From: Bacteroidota bacterium
GTDB taxonomy: Bacteria; Bacteroidota; Bacteroidia; Chitinophagales; Chitinophagaceae
Reading direction: 5' to 3'
Assembly (NCBI GenBank): GCA_018267515.1
Contig: JAFDYJ010000013.1
Span: 1-49,890, forward strand
DNA: 49,890 bases
The notes under the pieces were generated by a model. The model made no database searches, was not told where the DNA came from, and was given only the letters and a program-made list of their open reading frames with translations. Shown here in pieces: positions 37,054-45,933 of this stretch (position 1 is its first letter; each line of letters begins with the position of its first letter). A program made the translations under genes and the position numbers.

Positions 37054-37713
37054 ATGGACAGACGTAAATCTTTAAAACTAATAGCAACCGGTGCAGTAGC
37101 TGTGCCGGCAGTAATTACAGCTTGTAATACCGGAGATAAGAAAAATTCTGAGCAAGTAACTGAACCTAAGTTTAACCTGGATCGTAGTCCCGAAGAATTA
37201 AAACATGAAAAAGAATTGCTGGCAAAAGAGAAATTTTTCACTCCTGAAGAAATGGCAACAATTACGATTCTTGCTGATATCATCATTCCTAAAGATGAAG
37301 TTAGCGGTAGTGCCGGTGATGCAAAAGTTCCCGACTTCATTGAGTTTATTGTGAAAGATATGCCCGAACATCAAACGCCTTTACGTGGCGGATTGCGTTG
37401 GCTGGATGTGGAATGTATGAAACGTTTTGAAAAATCATTCAAAGACTGTTCACAGCCGCAACAGATGGAAGTAGTGAATGATATTGCATACCCCGAGAGA
37501 AAATTAAAACCGGGCATGTCCCAGGGTGTAAGATTCTTCAACCTCATGCGTGACCTGACTGCCACCGGGTTTTATACCTCTGAAATCGGTGTAAAAGATC
37601 TTGGCTACGTTGGTAATACTCCCAACCAATGGAATGGGGTGCCGGATGATGTGCTGAAACAATACGGGATATCTTACACAGAAAAAGAATTGAAAGAGTG
37701 TGTGAAGTTTTAG
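37054..37713 (+). CDS. Gluconate 2-dehydrogenase subunit 3 family protein
   Basis: This 219-residue protein has an N-terminal Tat-like signal (DRRKSLKLIATGAVAVPAVI) ending in a lipobox-like ITAC. The body carries the subunit 3 family pattern: FTPEEMATITILADIIIPKD, DAKVPDFIEFIVKDMP, LRWLDVECMKRF and the C-terminal FYTSEIGVKDLGYVGN. In gluconate and glucose dehydrogenase complexes this small subunit is needed to export and fold the FAD subunit. The GMC gene is immediately upstream (253 bases), so the two very likely form one periplasmic complex. Confidence 0.9.
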   Translation: MDRRKSLKLIATGAVAVPAVITACNTGDKKNSEQVTEPKFNLDRSPEELKHEKELLAKEKFFTPEEMATITILADIIIPKDEVSGSAGDAKVPDFIEFIVKDMPEHQTPLRGGLRWLDVECMKRFEKSFKDCSQPQQMEVVNDIAYPERKLKPGMSQGVRFFNLMRDLTATGFYTSEIGVKDLGYVGNTPNQWNGVPDDVLKQYGISYTEKELKECVKF

Positions 37714-37797
37714 CAGAAGAGTTTATTAAATAGAAGGTTCAAAGTAATTTCTTTTTCTTTTCATATTTGTGATGCACTACCAAAGCAATCTTTGTTC

Positions 37798-37945
37798 ATG
37801 AAAGAAAATCTCTAAGCATCAATTACTAAAAATTGCTTTGATAATGACCGTCTTTCTGAGTTGTTCTAAGACAGATGTGTTAAGCATTACGAATATTGAT
37901 ATATTTGCCGGCACAATAATTTCATTCATATGTTTAATTATATAA
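37798..37945 (+). pseudogene. Possible decayed lipoprotein start upstream of the fkbM-type gene
   Basis: Reading from 37802, the frame encodes KKISKHQLLKIALIMTVF followed by LSCSKTD, which looks exactly like a lipoprotein signal with its lipobox Cys. It then runs 27 more codons to a stop at 37943. No ATG is in frame at the start: the ATG at 37798 is one base off because of an extra A in the AAA run. A small ATG-started frame exists from 37844. I read it as a remnant or as chance; the reading is tentative. Confidence 0.3.
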
Positions 37946-38760
37946 AAGCTTCTTTCCGGAGAAAGATAGCCCGGAGAATAACCAGGGAATATCCACCGAA
38001 AATAGATACTTATCATTTCAAAGATTTTGGACCTGTTGAATTTGCCAATTGGACAAATCCTCTTACTTCCCCGATTCCGTTGAATGAGGATATGATTGCT
38101 TTCTTCAAACAATTTATCAAAAACGGAGATTTGGTAATAGATATTGGTGCCAATATCGGGGACACGACAGTACCTATGGCTCTTTGTGCCGGCACATCAG
38201 GATTAGCACTGGGGTTTGACCCTAATCCTTATGTATTTAAAATACTTCAGACAAATGCATCACTTAATAAGGATAAGACGAACATTGCTCCCCAACCCTA
38301 TGCCATTTCCCAACAGGAAGAAGAGTTTTACTTCATTTCGTCTGAGGCATCTTTTGGAAACGGAGGCATCTCTCCTACACCAGACAGCAAACACGGCAAA
38401 TTTGTTTATCCTCAAAAAATAAAGGGAGTGAACTTGAATAAATTTCTGAAGGAGAATTATAACGAATGGATACCGAAATTTTCATTTATAAAAATCGATA
38501 CTGAAGGTTATGACAAGGAAATCATTAAGTCAATCAGTGATTTGCTGACAGCCTGCAAACCTACCGTTGTTGCCGAGAGTTTTGGTAAAGCTTCTGATGA
38601 AGCAAAAATGGAGTTATATGAAGTCATTGAACAACTGGGCTATGATATTTTTTATTTTGGAGATTTCAATATTAAGGCACCGGTTGTGAAACTCAATGAC
38701 AAAAAAGAAATGATTCATTACCGGAATACAATAAATGTTTATGCCGTTCCAAAGAAATAA
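37930..38760 (+). CDS. FkbM-family methyltransferase
   Basis: This 276-residue protein has the Methyltransf_21 (FkbM) layout. It opens with a SAM-binding motif I block, VIDIGANIGDTTVPMAL (about residues 67-83), and an acidic loop GFDPNPYVFKILQTNASLN. A block SFIKIDTEGYDKEIIKSI follows, a characteristic FkbM motif. These enzymes O-methylate sugars or other small molecules, often in polysaccharide or natural-product modification. No glycan gene cluster surrounds it, so the substrate is unknown. It is convergent with the GH20-like gene across 53 bases without a clear terminator. Confidence 0.88.
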   Translation: MFNYIKASFRRKIARRITREYPPKIDTYHFKDFGPVEFANWTNPLTSPIPLNEDMIAFFKQFIKNGDLVIDIGANIGDTTVPMALCAGTSGLALGFDPNPYVFKILQTNASLNKDKTNIAPQPYAISQQEEEFYFISSEASFGNGGISPTPDSKHGKFVYPQKIKGVNLNKFLKENYNEWIPKFSFIKIDTEGYDKEIIKSISDLLTACKPTVVAESFGKASDEAKMELYEVIEQLGYDIFYFGDFNIKAPVVKLNDKKEMIHYRNTINVYAVPKK

Positions 38761-38813
38761 TTAAATGCGGCTTCTGAATCTGTTACTACATTGAAGTCTC
38801 AGTCAATAGGTTC

Positions 38814-39923
38814 TTATTCTTTTGAAAGCTCCAGCATTTTGTCACTCATTGCAACATAAGAAGCCCATTGGCCCATTGTTTTGGCATTTTTATTCTTCAT
38901 AGTTTCATAAGCCTCTCTCATAAAAAACACAGCCGGTGACCAAACGGTTTGAACAATACCAGCATAGTTCGCTTTAACCTGTGGAGTTGCATCTTTTCTG
39001 AAACCAGCCATATCCTCCACTTGCCGGGCAGTAAGATCTGCATTTCTCCAGGGAGATGTAGCCACCCGAATTCCTTTATTTGCAAAAATCACAGGAGTCT
39101 TGTCCGGCCTTTCATAATGCCAATCGCAGATAAAAACATCTTTAGGTATCATGTCAATAGCTCTGTGCGTATTATTATAACTGCCTTCCCACATCCCAAG
39201 CCCTGAAATTTTACCTTCCAGGAGCCTGTCGCCCCAGATCCACAATTCCCTGTTGTTCTGTGCCAGGTGATCCCTGATCTTCTTTACTTCAGAAGCAAAC
39301 AATTCTGCTTTATCATGACCCTGGCATCTTGGGCACTTATCATCCCCGAGATAAAAAACTTCATCCATACCTGCATGAAAAGCATCTGCCTCAAAAACAT
39401 CACAAATTTCATCTATCAAATTAAATACGACTTTGTGCACCTCCGGATGGCGGGGACAATAACTTTTACAATATAGCCCATCTGCATTGGGCCATTCATA
39501 TTTCACCGGGATTTTCACAGATGGTGTCTCATCAAACTCAGGGTATGCCTGGAGTAACTTTCCAAGGTGCGTTGCCCAGGATTGATGTCCTAATAAATTT
39601 ATCTGGGGAAATAAACGGATATTATTCTTTTTACAAACAGCTACCAGCTTTTTGACATCTGCCTTTGACAAAGGCATTGTATCAATCAGTTCGGGATGTT
39701 TTTGAAACTTGTAATTGAAATCAATCCTTAGAATTAATGTGTTCAACTTCCGGGGGGCCAGCTCCTGATCAATAAAAGTCACGAATGAATCTAAAATATT
39801 TGGAGACGGGGCTTCAATACATAATCCCCGCACAGGGAAAATGGAATCTATCTTTACCGATTGCGACTGTGATGCAGTTAAAAATATTAATAAACTAAAA
39901 ATGGAAATGAAAATTTTTTTCAT
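38814..39923 (-). CDS. GH20-like (beta-N-acetylhexosaminidase family) secreted protein
   Basis: This 369-residue protein has a signal peptide (residues 1-20, ending ASQSQ). The barrel opens FPVRGLCIEAPSP and contains the GH20 Asp-Glu pair in FHAGMDEVF (near residue 184), followed by a CPRCQGHDK loop. Aromatic barrel-lining residues follow (IWGDR, WEGSYNN, CDWHYE). It lacks the N-terminal GH20b domain seen in classical hexosaminidases and is shorter than usual, so its precise substrate is open. It stands alone on the minus strand. Confidence 0.82.
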   Translation of the reverse strand: MKKIFISIFSLLIFLTASQSQSVKIDSIFPVRGLCIEAPSPNILDSFVTFIDQELAPRKLNTLILRIDFNYKFQKHPELIDTMPLSKADVKKLVAVCKKNNIRLFPQINLLGHQSWATHLGKLLQAYPEFDETPSVKIPVKYEWPNADGLYCKSYCPRHPEVHKVVFNLIDEICDVFEADAFHAGMDEVFYLGDDKCPRCQGHDKAELFASEVKKIRDHLAQNNRELWIWGDRLLEGKISGLGMWEGSYNNTHRAIDMIPKDVFICDWHYERPDKTPVIFANKGIRVATSPWRNADLTARQVEDMAGFRKDATPQVKANYAGIVQTVWSPAVFFMREAYETMKNKNAKTMGQWASYVAMSDKMLELSKE

Positions 39924-39998
39924 CGTTTTTTGGTTAAAGGGTTTTAATTTGATTTATCAATCAGGTTGGGTAATTTAAATAAAGTGGCCTAAAATATA

Positions 39999-41549
39999 TT
40001 AACGCTGGGTATAATTAAAATAATAATATTCACTCGTCACCAACCGGTTCAGCTTATCATCAAATAATATTACTTTGTACTTTAACTTATAGGCTCCGTT
40101 TTGCAACTCTAATTCCTTATAAGGCATTGTAATTATAAAACCGGTTTGTGTGTTATCATATAGAGTTACATCATAGCCCGGTGTAAAATAAGCCGTACTG
40201 GAAACATTCCCATCCACTGAATAATATAAACTGTTATGATCCCGCAAGGGCTGGCCATTGTCATGGTAGAAATAGATAGCTGCAAGACATCTTAATCCCT
40301 TAGCATTACTGATTGTAAAGGCAGGAGTTATTTTCAATTGCTGCCCCGCATCATCAAAGCTGGTAAGCAACCGGATCTCTTTAATATTAATACCCTGGCT
40401 GAAAGTAAAATACTGGTATCCACCTGTAACAATCTGTTTCAGATCCGGATCAAAAATTGCAACATAGCACTTCAACCGGAAATTTCCTGCACCCAGCTCT
40501 AACTGATCATAAGGCATAAATACAGAGAGGTCATTAAATTGAGTGTTCTGAAAGTTTGGTGTAAAATAATTATAACCCGCCACATGATTATCCGAAGAGG
40601 AATATTGCCCATCCTTATCCAATAATGGCTGTCCGTTTTCAGCATTGTAAAAATAAACTGCCATGATACATTGCTTTCCCTGTGCATTATAAATCAGAAA
40701 ATTCTGCTTAACCTTCATTCCTAACTTCCCGTTTTCTGTAACATTATAATCAATATGCAAGTTCTGAAGCTTGCTCCAAACAATAGTTGTATTGGTAACA
40801 GGCAATGTTTTATTGAATGGGTAAAGTTCCTCTATCAGTTTTATATCCCCCGGGGAAAGATCATCATTTTCTGATACAGAATATCCATCCAGGGTAAAAT
40901 CCTTTGGAATTGGATAATGCATTATGGATTTGGGATCATAGGCCTTATTCGTCATGCTGACACTATAGCGATCAAATACCTGTTTATCTACCATATCCCT
41001 ATCCCAACCTTCATATTGCATGTAAACGGCATAAACTCTTGGCTTGTTCCATTTAATATTACTCATCGGGTTCATATGCTCATGTAATAATCCTAAAGCA
41101 TGGCCAAACTCATGAAGAATGACTCCCTTTAATTGCTGCTCAGTTCCTTTATTGTCAATCCAGCCCAGGTTCATAGTTTCCTGAGATGGCAACCGGTTTT
41201 TTGCATCAAGACCGATATAGGAATAGGAACCTTTTTGAGAATTGAATCTGATTCGAACATCTTCATTTCCCTGTGATTTACCGATAAATTTAAAAGTGAC
41301 GTTTGCATATTTACTCCATATGGGTGCGTACAATTTAACTTTGTCCCATTGCCACTTTGTTCCATCTATAAACCCAACTGTAATCACAGATCCCGGTGTC
41401 CATTTATTATTAAAATCATAAACACCCTGGCCGGCACCTGCTTCCCGGCGGGAAGCACTGGTAACATCAATACAAGGCTGAATCTGTGCTACTGAAACCA
41501 ATGAAAATAAATTAGCTATTAACAGCAGGGCCCTTTTAAAGAAGAGCAT
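39999..41549 (-). CDS. Astacin-like (M12A) secreted metalloprotease with duplicated C-terminal domain
   Basis: This 516-residue protein has a signal peptide (1-21). The catalytic domain (about 40-240) has the extended zinc motif HEFGHALGLLHEH (residues about 144-156) and the Met-turn SIMHYP (near 210), diagnostic of astacins. The C-terminal half is two tandem copies of a domain of about 110 residues (about 278-385 and 401-516). Both copies contain an A-x-YFY...GQPL stretch, YFTP, MPY-x-x-LEL and a final YFTF/YFNY strand. No T9SS sorting signal is evident. The repeats may bind substrate or cell surface. Confidence 0.9.
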   Translation of the reverse strand: MLFFKRALLLIANLFSLVSVAQIQPCIDVTSASRREAGAGQGVYDFNNKWTPGSVITVGFIDGTKWQWDKVKLYAPIWSKYANVTFKFIGKSQGNEDVRIRFNSQKGSYSYIGLDAKNRLPSQETMNLGWIDNKGTEQQLKGVILHEFGHALGLLHEHMNPMSNIKWNKPRVYAVYMQYEGWDRDMVDKQVFDRYSVSMTNKAYDPKSIMHYPIPKDFTLDGYSVSENDDLSPGDIKLIEELYPFNKTLPVTNTTIVWSKLQNLHIDYNVTENGKLGMKVKQNFLIYNAQGKQCIMAVYFYNAENGQPLLDKDGQYSSSDNHVAGYNYFTPNFQNTQFNDLSVFMPYDQLELGAGNFRLKCYVAIFDPDLKQIVTGGYQYFTFSQGINIKEIRLLTSFDDAGQQLKITPAFTISNAKGLRCLAAIYFYHDNGQPLRDHNSLYYSVDGNVSSTAYFTPGYDVTLYDNTQTGFIITMPYKELELQNGAYKLKYKVILFDDKLNRLVTSEYYYFNYTQR

Positions 41550-41697
41550 GGTGAAGGAATTTGGTCGTTAAATTACAATTTTTTTACATCCCGTTTATTT
41601 TTTCCGGACTTAAAACTCAGTAAAATCTCCATGTGAAAAAGGTTTATATATTAATATTCCCCTTTTTTTTCATTTTATACTCATAAGAATCTTTCTT

Positions 41698-42132
41698 CCA
41701 AACATTTTACAATACAAAAGAAGCGCTGAATTGATTGAATATAAAAACGGTCATTCGGGTAGTGATGCCGTTTTGCTATTACCGAAAGAAGGAATTGTAT
41801 TTATGGGTGATCTCCTTTTTGTAAAACGTCATCCTTGGTTTGGTGATGGCGATCCACAAAGTTTGCAGATCTATTTAGAAAAATTGGAAGCAAATCCGGC
41901 TTATCGTGCTTTTGTCTCCGGCCATGGCCCTGTTGGCGGAAAAAAAGAAATGACTGAGCTTATCAATTATATAAAAGATTTACGACAATTGACAAAAGAT
42001 GGTATTGAGAAAAGTCAACCTGATTCTATAATTATCAAATCTGAAATACCGCAACAATACAAGAATTGGTGGTACGGAAGATTTTATCCGTGGAATTTGC
42101 AATTTTTATGCAAAGAAATGAAAAAGAAATAA
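41698..42132 (+). pseudogene. 5'-truncated metallo-beta-lactamase-fold hydrolase
   Basis: The frame carries only the C-terminal half of an MBL-fold protein: NGHSGSDAVLLLPKEGIVFMGDLLF (written in pieces: NGHSGSDAVLL, then GIVFMGDLLF), then FVSGHGPVGGKKEM with a late metal-binding His, and a conserved tail with NWWYGRFYPWNLQFL. The N-terminal HxHxDH zinc motif and its domain are missing. Homology-like sequence begins near 41698, and the frame upstream goes back to a stop at 41611 without an ATG; only a TTG at 41731 could start. A decayed or truncated gene is the simplest reading. Confidence 0.7.
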
Positions 42133-42135
42133 AAA

Positions 42136-42159
42136 ACCACCCTGTTTTATGAGGATGGT
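42136..42159 (-). terminator. Intrinsic terminator of the EF-G-2-type gene
   Basis: On the minus strand ACCATCCT pairs with AGGGTGGT (8 pairs, one G-U) around an 8-base loop, followed by TTTTTATTTCTTTTT. It lies 27 bases after the EF-G-like stop. Confidence 0.7.
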
Positions 42160-42185
42160 CTTATGAAGCAACTTAGAATGTGACT

Positions 42186-44330
42186 TTACACAAGTTCTTC
42201 TTTCTCAGTTTTACTGTAATCATCAATTAATTTGCGTTGAATCTCGAATGGTATTGGCTCATACGCCTTGAATTTCATTGTGAATTTTGCCCGGCCTTGT
42301 GTAATGGAACGTAAGGATGATGAGTATCCATCCATTTCCGATAAAGGAACTTTGGCTATTACTTTTTGAAAATGGCCTTCATTATCGATTCCTTCAACAA
42401 TGGCTCTGCGACTTTGCAAATCTCCCATCACTGCTCCCGTAAGATCGTCGGGACATAATACTTCTACATGATAAATGGGTTCCAGAATTTGCGGATCTGC
42501 CTGCTGAAATGCGGAGCGGAAAGCCTGCAACCCTGCAATCTTAAAGGAAATATCATTACTATCTACCGGATGCATTTTGCCATCATACACACACACACGA
42601 ATATCCCGTGCATAAGATCCGGTCAATGGTCCGTTTTGCATTTTCTCCATTACTCCTTTTAAGATAGAAGGAAGAAATCGGGCATCAATTGCGCCGCCGA
42701 CAATACAATTATAAAAAACCAATTTGCCACCCCAAGTCAGCTCATGAACATCTCTGCCTCTTACCGTTAAATCCTGTGGATCGGGCATCCCATCAAACCA
42801 GGGCTCAATTCTCATATACACTTCTGCAAACTGGCCGGCGCCGCCGGATTGTTTCTTATGCCTGTAACTTGAATCAGCCATCTTACGAATTGTTTCCCTG
42901 TAGGGTATCCTGGGCTTTGTAAACCTGACTTCCAGTTTATGATTGTGTTCAATTTTCCATTTTGCAACTGCCAGATGCATATCTCCCTGGCAATGGATCA
43001 GTGTTTGACGTAATTCCTGGGAAACTTCTACCAATAAAGTCGGATCTTCTTCCCGCAACTGGTGTAATGCCTGTGATAGCTTTTCTTCCTCTCCTTTTTT
43101 TGTCGTTTCAATAGCCACCGTCATATTAGGTGGAGGAAATCCGATCGGCAATAATTCATAATTTTTCCCACGGGCATGAAGTGTATTGTTTACATGAGTG
43201 TTTTTCAATTTCAGGGTGGCGCCAATATCTCCGGCCACCAATTCATTGACACTGGTTCGTTTGTTTCCTTCCACCAGGAATAATTGATTAATTTTTTCAG
43301 TGACGCCGGTGGTTTCATTTTCCAGTTCCATTCCACTACGGATAGTACCGGAATACACTTTAAAAAATGACAATTCACCCACATGTGGTTCTGAAATTGT
43401 TTTGTAAATAAAAAGGCAGGCCGGCCCGTTTGCATCGCATAAAATTTTTTCTCCGGCCTTTGTAGATTGTGCAGGCATTTCATTAGCACTGGGGCAAACA
43501 TTATCTATAAAGCCCATGATGCGGCCACTACCCATATTGCGCACTGCAGAAAGACAAAATAATGGGAACAAGTCGTGATTGATCATAGCTTTTTTCAAGC
43601 CCTCTTTCATTTCATCCTCATCCAACTCTCCCTGGTCAAAATATTTCTCCATTAATCCCTCATCATTACTGGCAATCGCTTCAATAAGTTCTTTATGCAA
43701 TTGATCTGCTTTTGCTCTTTCTTCATCCGGTATCGGGTTCTTTTCGGGTTTTCCACCTTCATCTTTGAAGGTATACATAGTCATGCGCAACACATCAATA
43801 ATTTCATGAAAACCTGAACCAGACTGCCGGGGGTACTGTACCACAACTACATTCCCACCAAAATGAGATTTTGCTTCCTGAACTGTACGGTCAAAGTCAG
43901 CATTATCATCATCCAGTTTATTGACGGCAAAAATCATTGGCGTTTTAAATCGCTCTGTATAATCCCAGATTATATCTGTTCCCACTTCTACTCCCATTAC
44001 GGCATTGAGCAACATAACGCCTGTATCAGCCACCCGAAGGGCAGAAATCACTTCACCGACAAAATCATCATAGCCCGGTGTGTCAATTATATTAATCTTA
44101 TATCCCCGCCATTTGGCATGTAGCAGTTTGCTAAAAATAGAATTACCACGTTCCTGTTCCAGTTCGTGGTAATCTCCTGAAGTATTATGTTCGGCAATAC
44201 TGCCGCGTCGTGTAATTAATCCTGCTTCATATAGCATACACTCCGCTAACGTGGTCTTACCTGAGCCGGCATGGCCCAGCAAGACAATATTTTTTACATG
44301 TGAGGTATCAAATTCCGGCATAGTATTCAT
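42186..44330 (-). CDS. Elongation factor G-like translational GTPase (EF-G-2 type)
   Basis: This 714-residue protein has the five-domain EF-G layout. The G domain shows GHAGSGKTT (residues 19-27), DTPGYDDFVGE and NKLDDD. Domain II/III follows (about 310-480), then the domain IV block HKKQSGGAGQFAEV (near 500) and domain V (RRAIVEGI). The catalytic His of canonical EF-G (DTPGH) is replaced by Tyr, and the RGITI switch reads RGNSIF. Thermus EF-G-2 also has PGY at this place. It therefore probably is not the main translocase but a paralogue of uncertain role. A coiled-coil gene precedes it on the same strand. Confidence 0.9.
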   Translation of the reverse strand: MNTMPEFDTSHVKNIVLLGHAGSGKTTLAECMLYEAGLITRRGSIAEHNTSGDYHELEQERGNSIFSKLLHAKWRGYKINIIDTPGYDDFVGEVISALRVADTGVMLLNAVMGVEVGTDIIWDYTERFKTPMIFAVNKLDDDNADFDRTVQEAKSHFGGNVVVVQYPRQSGSGFHEIIDVLRMTMYTFKDEGGKPEKNPIPDEERAKADQLHKELIEAIASNDEGLMEKYFDQGELDEDEMKEGLKKAMINHDLFPLFCLSAVRNMGSGRIMGFIDNVCPSANEMPAQSTKAGEKILCDANGPACLFIYKTISEPHVGELSFFKVYSGTIRSGMELENETTGVTEKINQLFLVEGNKRTSVNELVAGDIGATLKLKNTHVNNTLHARGKNYELLPIGFPPPNMTVAIETTKKGEEEKLSQALHQLREEDPTLLVEVSQELRQTLIHCQGDMHLAVAKWKIEHNHKLEVRFTKPRIPYRETIRKMADSSYRHKKQSGGAGQFAEVYMRIEPWFDGMPDPQDLTVRGRDVHELTWGGKLVFYNCIVGGAIDARFLPSILKGVMEKMQNGPLTGSYARDIRVCVYDGKMHPVDSNDISFKIAGLQAFRSAFQQADPQILEPIYHVEVLCPDDLTGAVMGDLQSRRAIVEGIDNEGHFQKVIAKVPLSEMDGYSSSLRSITQGRAKFTMKFKAYEPIPFEIQRKLIDDYSKTEKEELV

Positions 44331-44450
44331 TTTTTGAAATGAAGAATCGGTTGTCTTTAGAATTTAACGGGTTTTCAAAGACAAGAAGATAACCAGGTCA
44401 TAAAGAATAACAGAGAAGTTACTCTGAGCTATTCTATACTATCAAAATAT

Positions 44451-44831
44451 TTACTGCGTTCGGTTCAGGAAAACGGTAAACTCCTCACGAAGTTCCTTCA
44501 ATGTGTTTTCTAATGACTGATATTGCTCAAATAAATTCTCATGATTTGCCATAGCATCCTCATTCAATTGTACCTCTTCACCTGCCGATTTAAAACTGAG
44601 CATGCGATCATGAGTTTTAATCGCTTGCTTCAGATCGTGGATGTTGATAAGTTGAATGTGGAATTGATTGTGGAGATGTTCTACCTGCTGGAGTTCGTCT
44701 TTGGAGAGTGGTTGACTGGCTACCTGTTGGAGGCGGGATTTGTCACTGGTAAATTCGTCTTTGTAATGACGAAGAGCCTCCCTCCAGGTATTGCACTCTC
44801 CGGAGAGCTGCGGAATGTCTGCCTGAACCAT
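44451..44831 (-). CDS. Small coiled-coil cytoplasmic protein, uncharacterised
   Basis: This 126-residue protein is almost wholly charged helix, with heptad-like stretches in LSKDELQQVEHLHNQFHIQL and ENLFEQYQSLENTLKELREE. There is no signal peptide or membrane segment and only one Cys. I do not recognise a family. It lies 120 bases upstream of the EF-G-2-type gene in the same direction and could be cotranscribed with it, so a role near translation or ribosomes is possible but only by position. Confidence 0.65.
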   Translation of the reverse strand: MVQADIPQLSGECNTWREALRHYKDEFTSDKSRLQQVASQPLSKDELQQVEHLHNQFHIQLINIHDLKQAIKTHDRMLSFKSAGEEVQLNEDAMANHENLFEQYQSLENTLKELREEFTVFLNRTQ

Positions 44832-44945
44832 AGTATTAAATTTTAAAAGTGAAGAAAATTGTTTTCCCGGTTTACAGGGGGGCGGATGTAGTACTCTAAA
44901 TTTAAAACTCTTTTTTCAATTACCGAACATTTTTTTTAAACAAAA

Positions 44946-44975
44946 AAGCCTGAAGCAAATTTTTGCCTCAGGCTT
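44946..44975 (-). terminator. Intrinsic terminator of the Trp/Arg-rich secreted protein gene
   Basis: AAGCCTGA pairs with TCAGGCTT, and inside it GCAAA pairs with TTTGC (one A/C mismatch between, 2-base loop). On the minus strand it is followed by TTTTTTG. It lies 85 bases beyond the stop of the gene at 45061-45933. Confidence 0.75.
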
Positions 44976-45060
44976 AGCCATCTCCTGAACATTTATCACT
45001 ATAAAAAAATAATCTATTTATCAGAGACAGTTATATCTCAATTCAATTTTACAATAACCT

Positions 45061-45933
45061 TTAGCCTTTCCTTTTGCGCTTAATCACAGTTTTTGTTCCT
45101 CTCACCTTTCCACCCGGGCTTTTCCGGATAGTTGTTCGTGATACCCGGTAATGATTCACGGCATTCCTATTATGGTTTCTAACAATAACAGATGTTGTTC
45201 TGTAAGGTCTATACACAGAGCCGGCACGAATCGTTCTATGAGTTGTAACTACCAGGAAATTCTTGTGATAAGGTCGAACAGAAGGGTAAAATAAACGCCA
45301 AGCTACCGGGCGCCAGGGCTGCCACCATATAGGATAATGACGCCAACGCCAGGGCGATACCCATAAAGTATAAGAAGGTGTGTAAACAAACCGGACACAA
45401 GGCCAGAACCATACGTTTACTACAAGACCGGCTTGCTCTGTATAGATATTATCCGGGTCAAAACCCGGTCCGCCGGTATTTGCTTTATCTTCATATGTAT
45501 CGGCATTCTCATTCCCCGGCTCAACAATTTTTTGCTCTCCATAAATATCTTCATCGCCAATAATTTGTAATGAGGCATATTGATCCCCTGTCTTTTCCAA
45601 TTCAATAACTGCGATATCCTGGCTCTCTTTTTCAGAAACCGGTACCTGTAAAATAAAAACATGATTTTTACCATCAGATTTGTCAATGACACGGATATAA
45701 TCAATTTCTCCATCACTATTCAGATCGAGATTATTAACATGATTATCCGGATTGTTGAGCAACTTTTCAAATTCTTCCGGGGAGCCGGCTTTCTCAAACA
45801 TGGCAAGTGCTCCCTGCAGGCTGAAATTATCGCCGGGTAGGCCTGTTGAATCTTCTGAATCTTCCTGGGCATTTAATGAAGTTGTGGAAAAGGTAAAGAT
45901 TAGAAACGTAAAGGATAAAAGAATAATTTTCAT
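45061..45933 (-). CDS. Secreted protein with EF-hand-like loop and Trp/Arg/Tyr-rich C-terminus
   Basis: This 290-residue protein has a signal peptide (1-22, ending SLNAQ). Residues 50-130 form a compact domain with an EF-hand-like calcium loop LDLNSDGEIDYIRV, followed by HVFILQVPVSEKESQDIAVI. The C-terminal half is dense in aromatic and basic residues (SPWRWRHYPIWWQPWRPVAW, then Arg/Thr-rich to KRKRKG), very unusual and possibly surface- or polyanion-binding. Similar proteins occur in Bacteroidota as hypothetical proteins; no function is known to me. It has its own terminator and no operon partner. Confidence 0.75.
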   Translation of the reverse strand: MKIILLSFTFLIFTFSTTSLNAQEDSEDSTGLPGDNFSLQGALAMFEKAGSPEEFEKLLNNPDNHVNNLDLNSDGEIDYIRVIDKSDGKNHVFILQVPVSEKESQDIAVIELEKTGDQYASLQIIGDEDIYGEQKIVEPGNENADTYEDKANTGGPGFDPDNIYTEQAGLVVNVWFWPCVRFVYTPSYTLWVSPWRWRHYPIWWQPWRPVAWRLFYPSVRPYHKNFLVVTTHRTIRAGSVYRPYRTTSVIVRNHNRNAVNHYRVSRTTIRKSPGGKVRGTKTVIKRKRKG

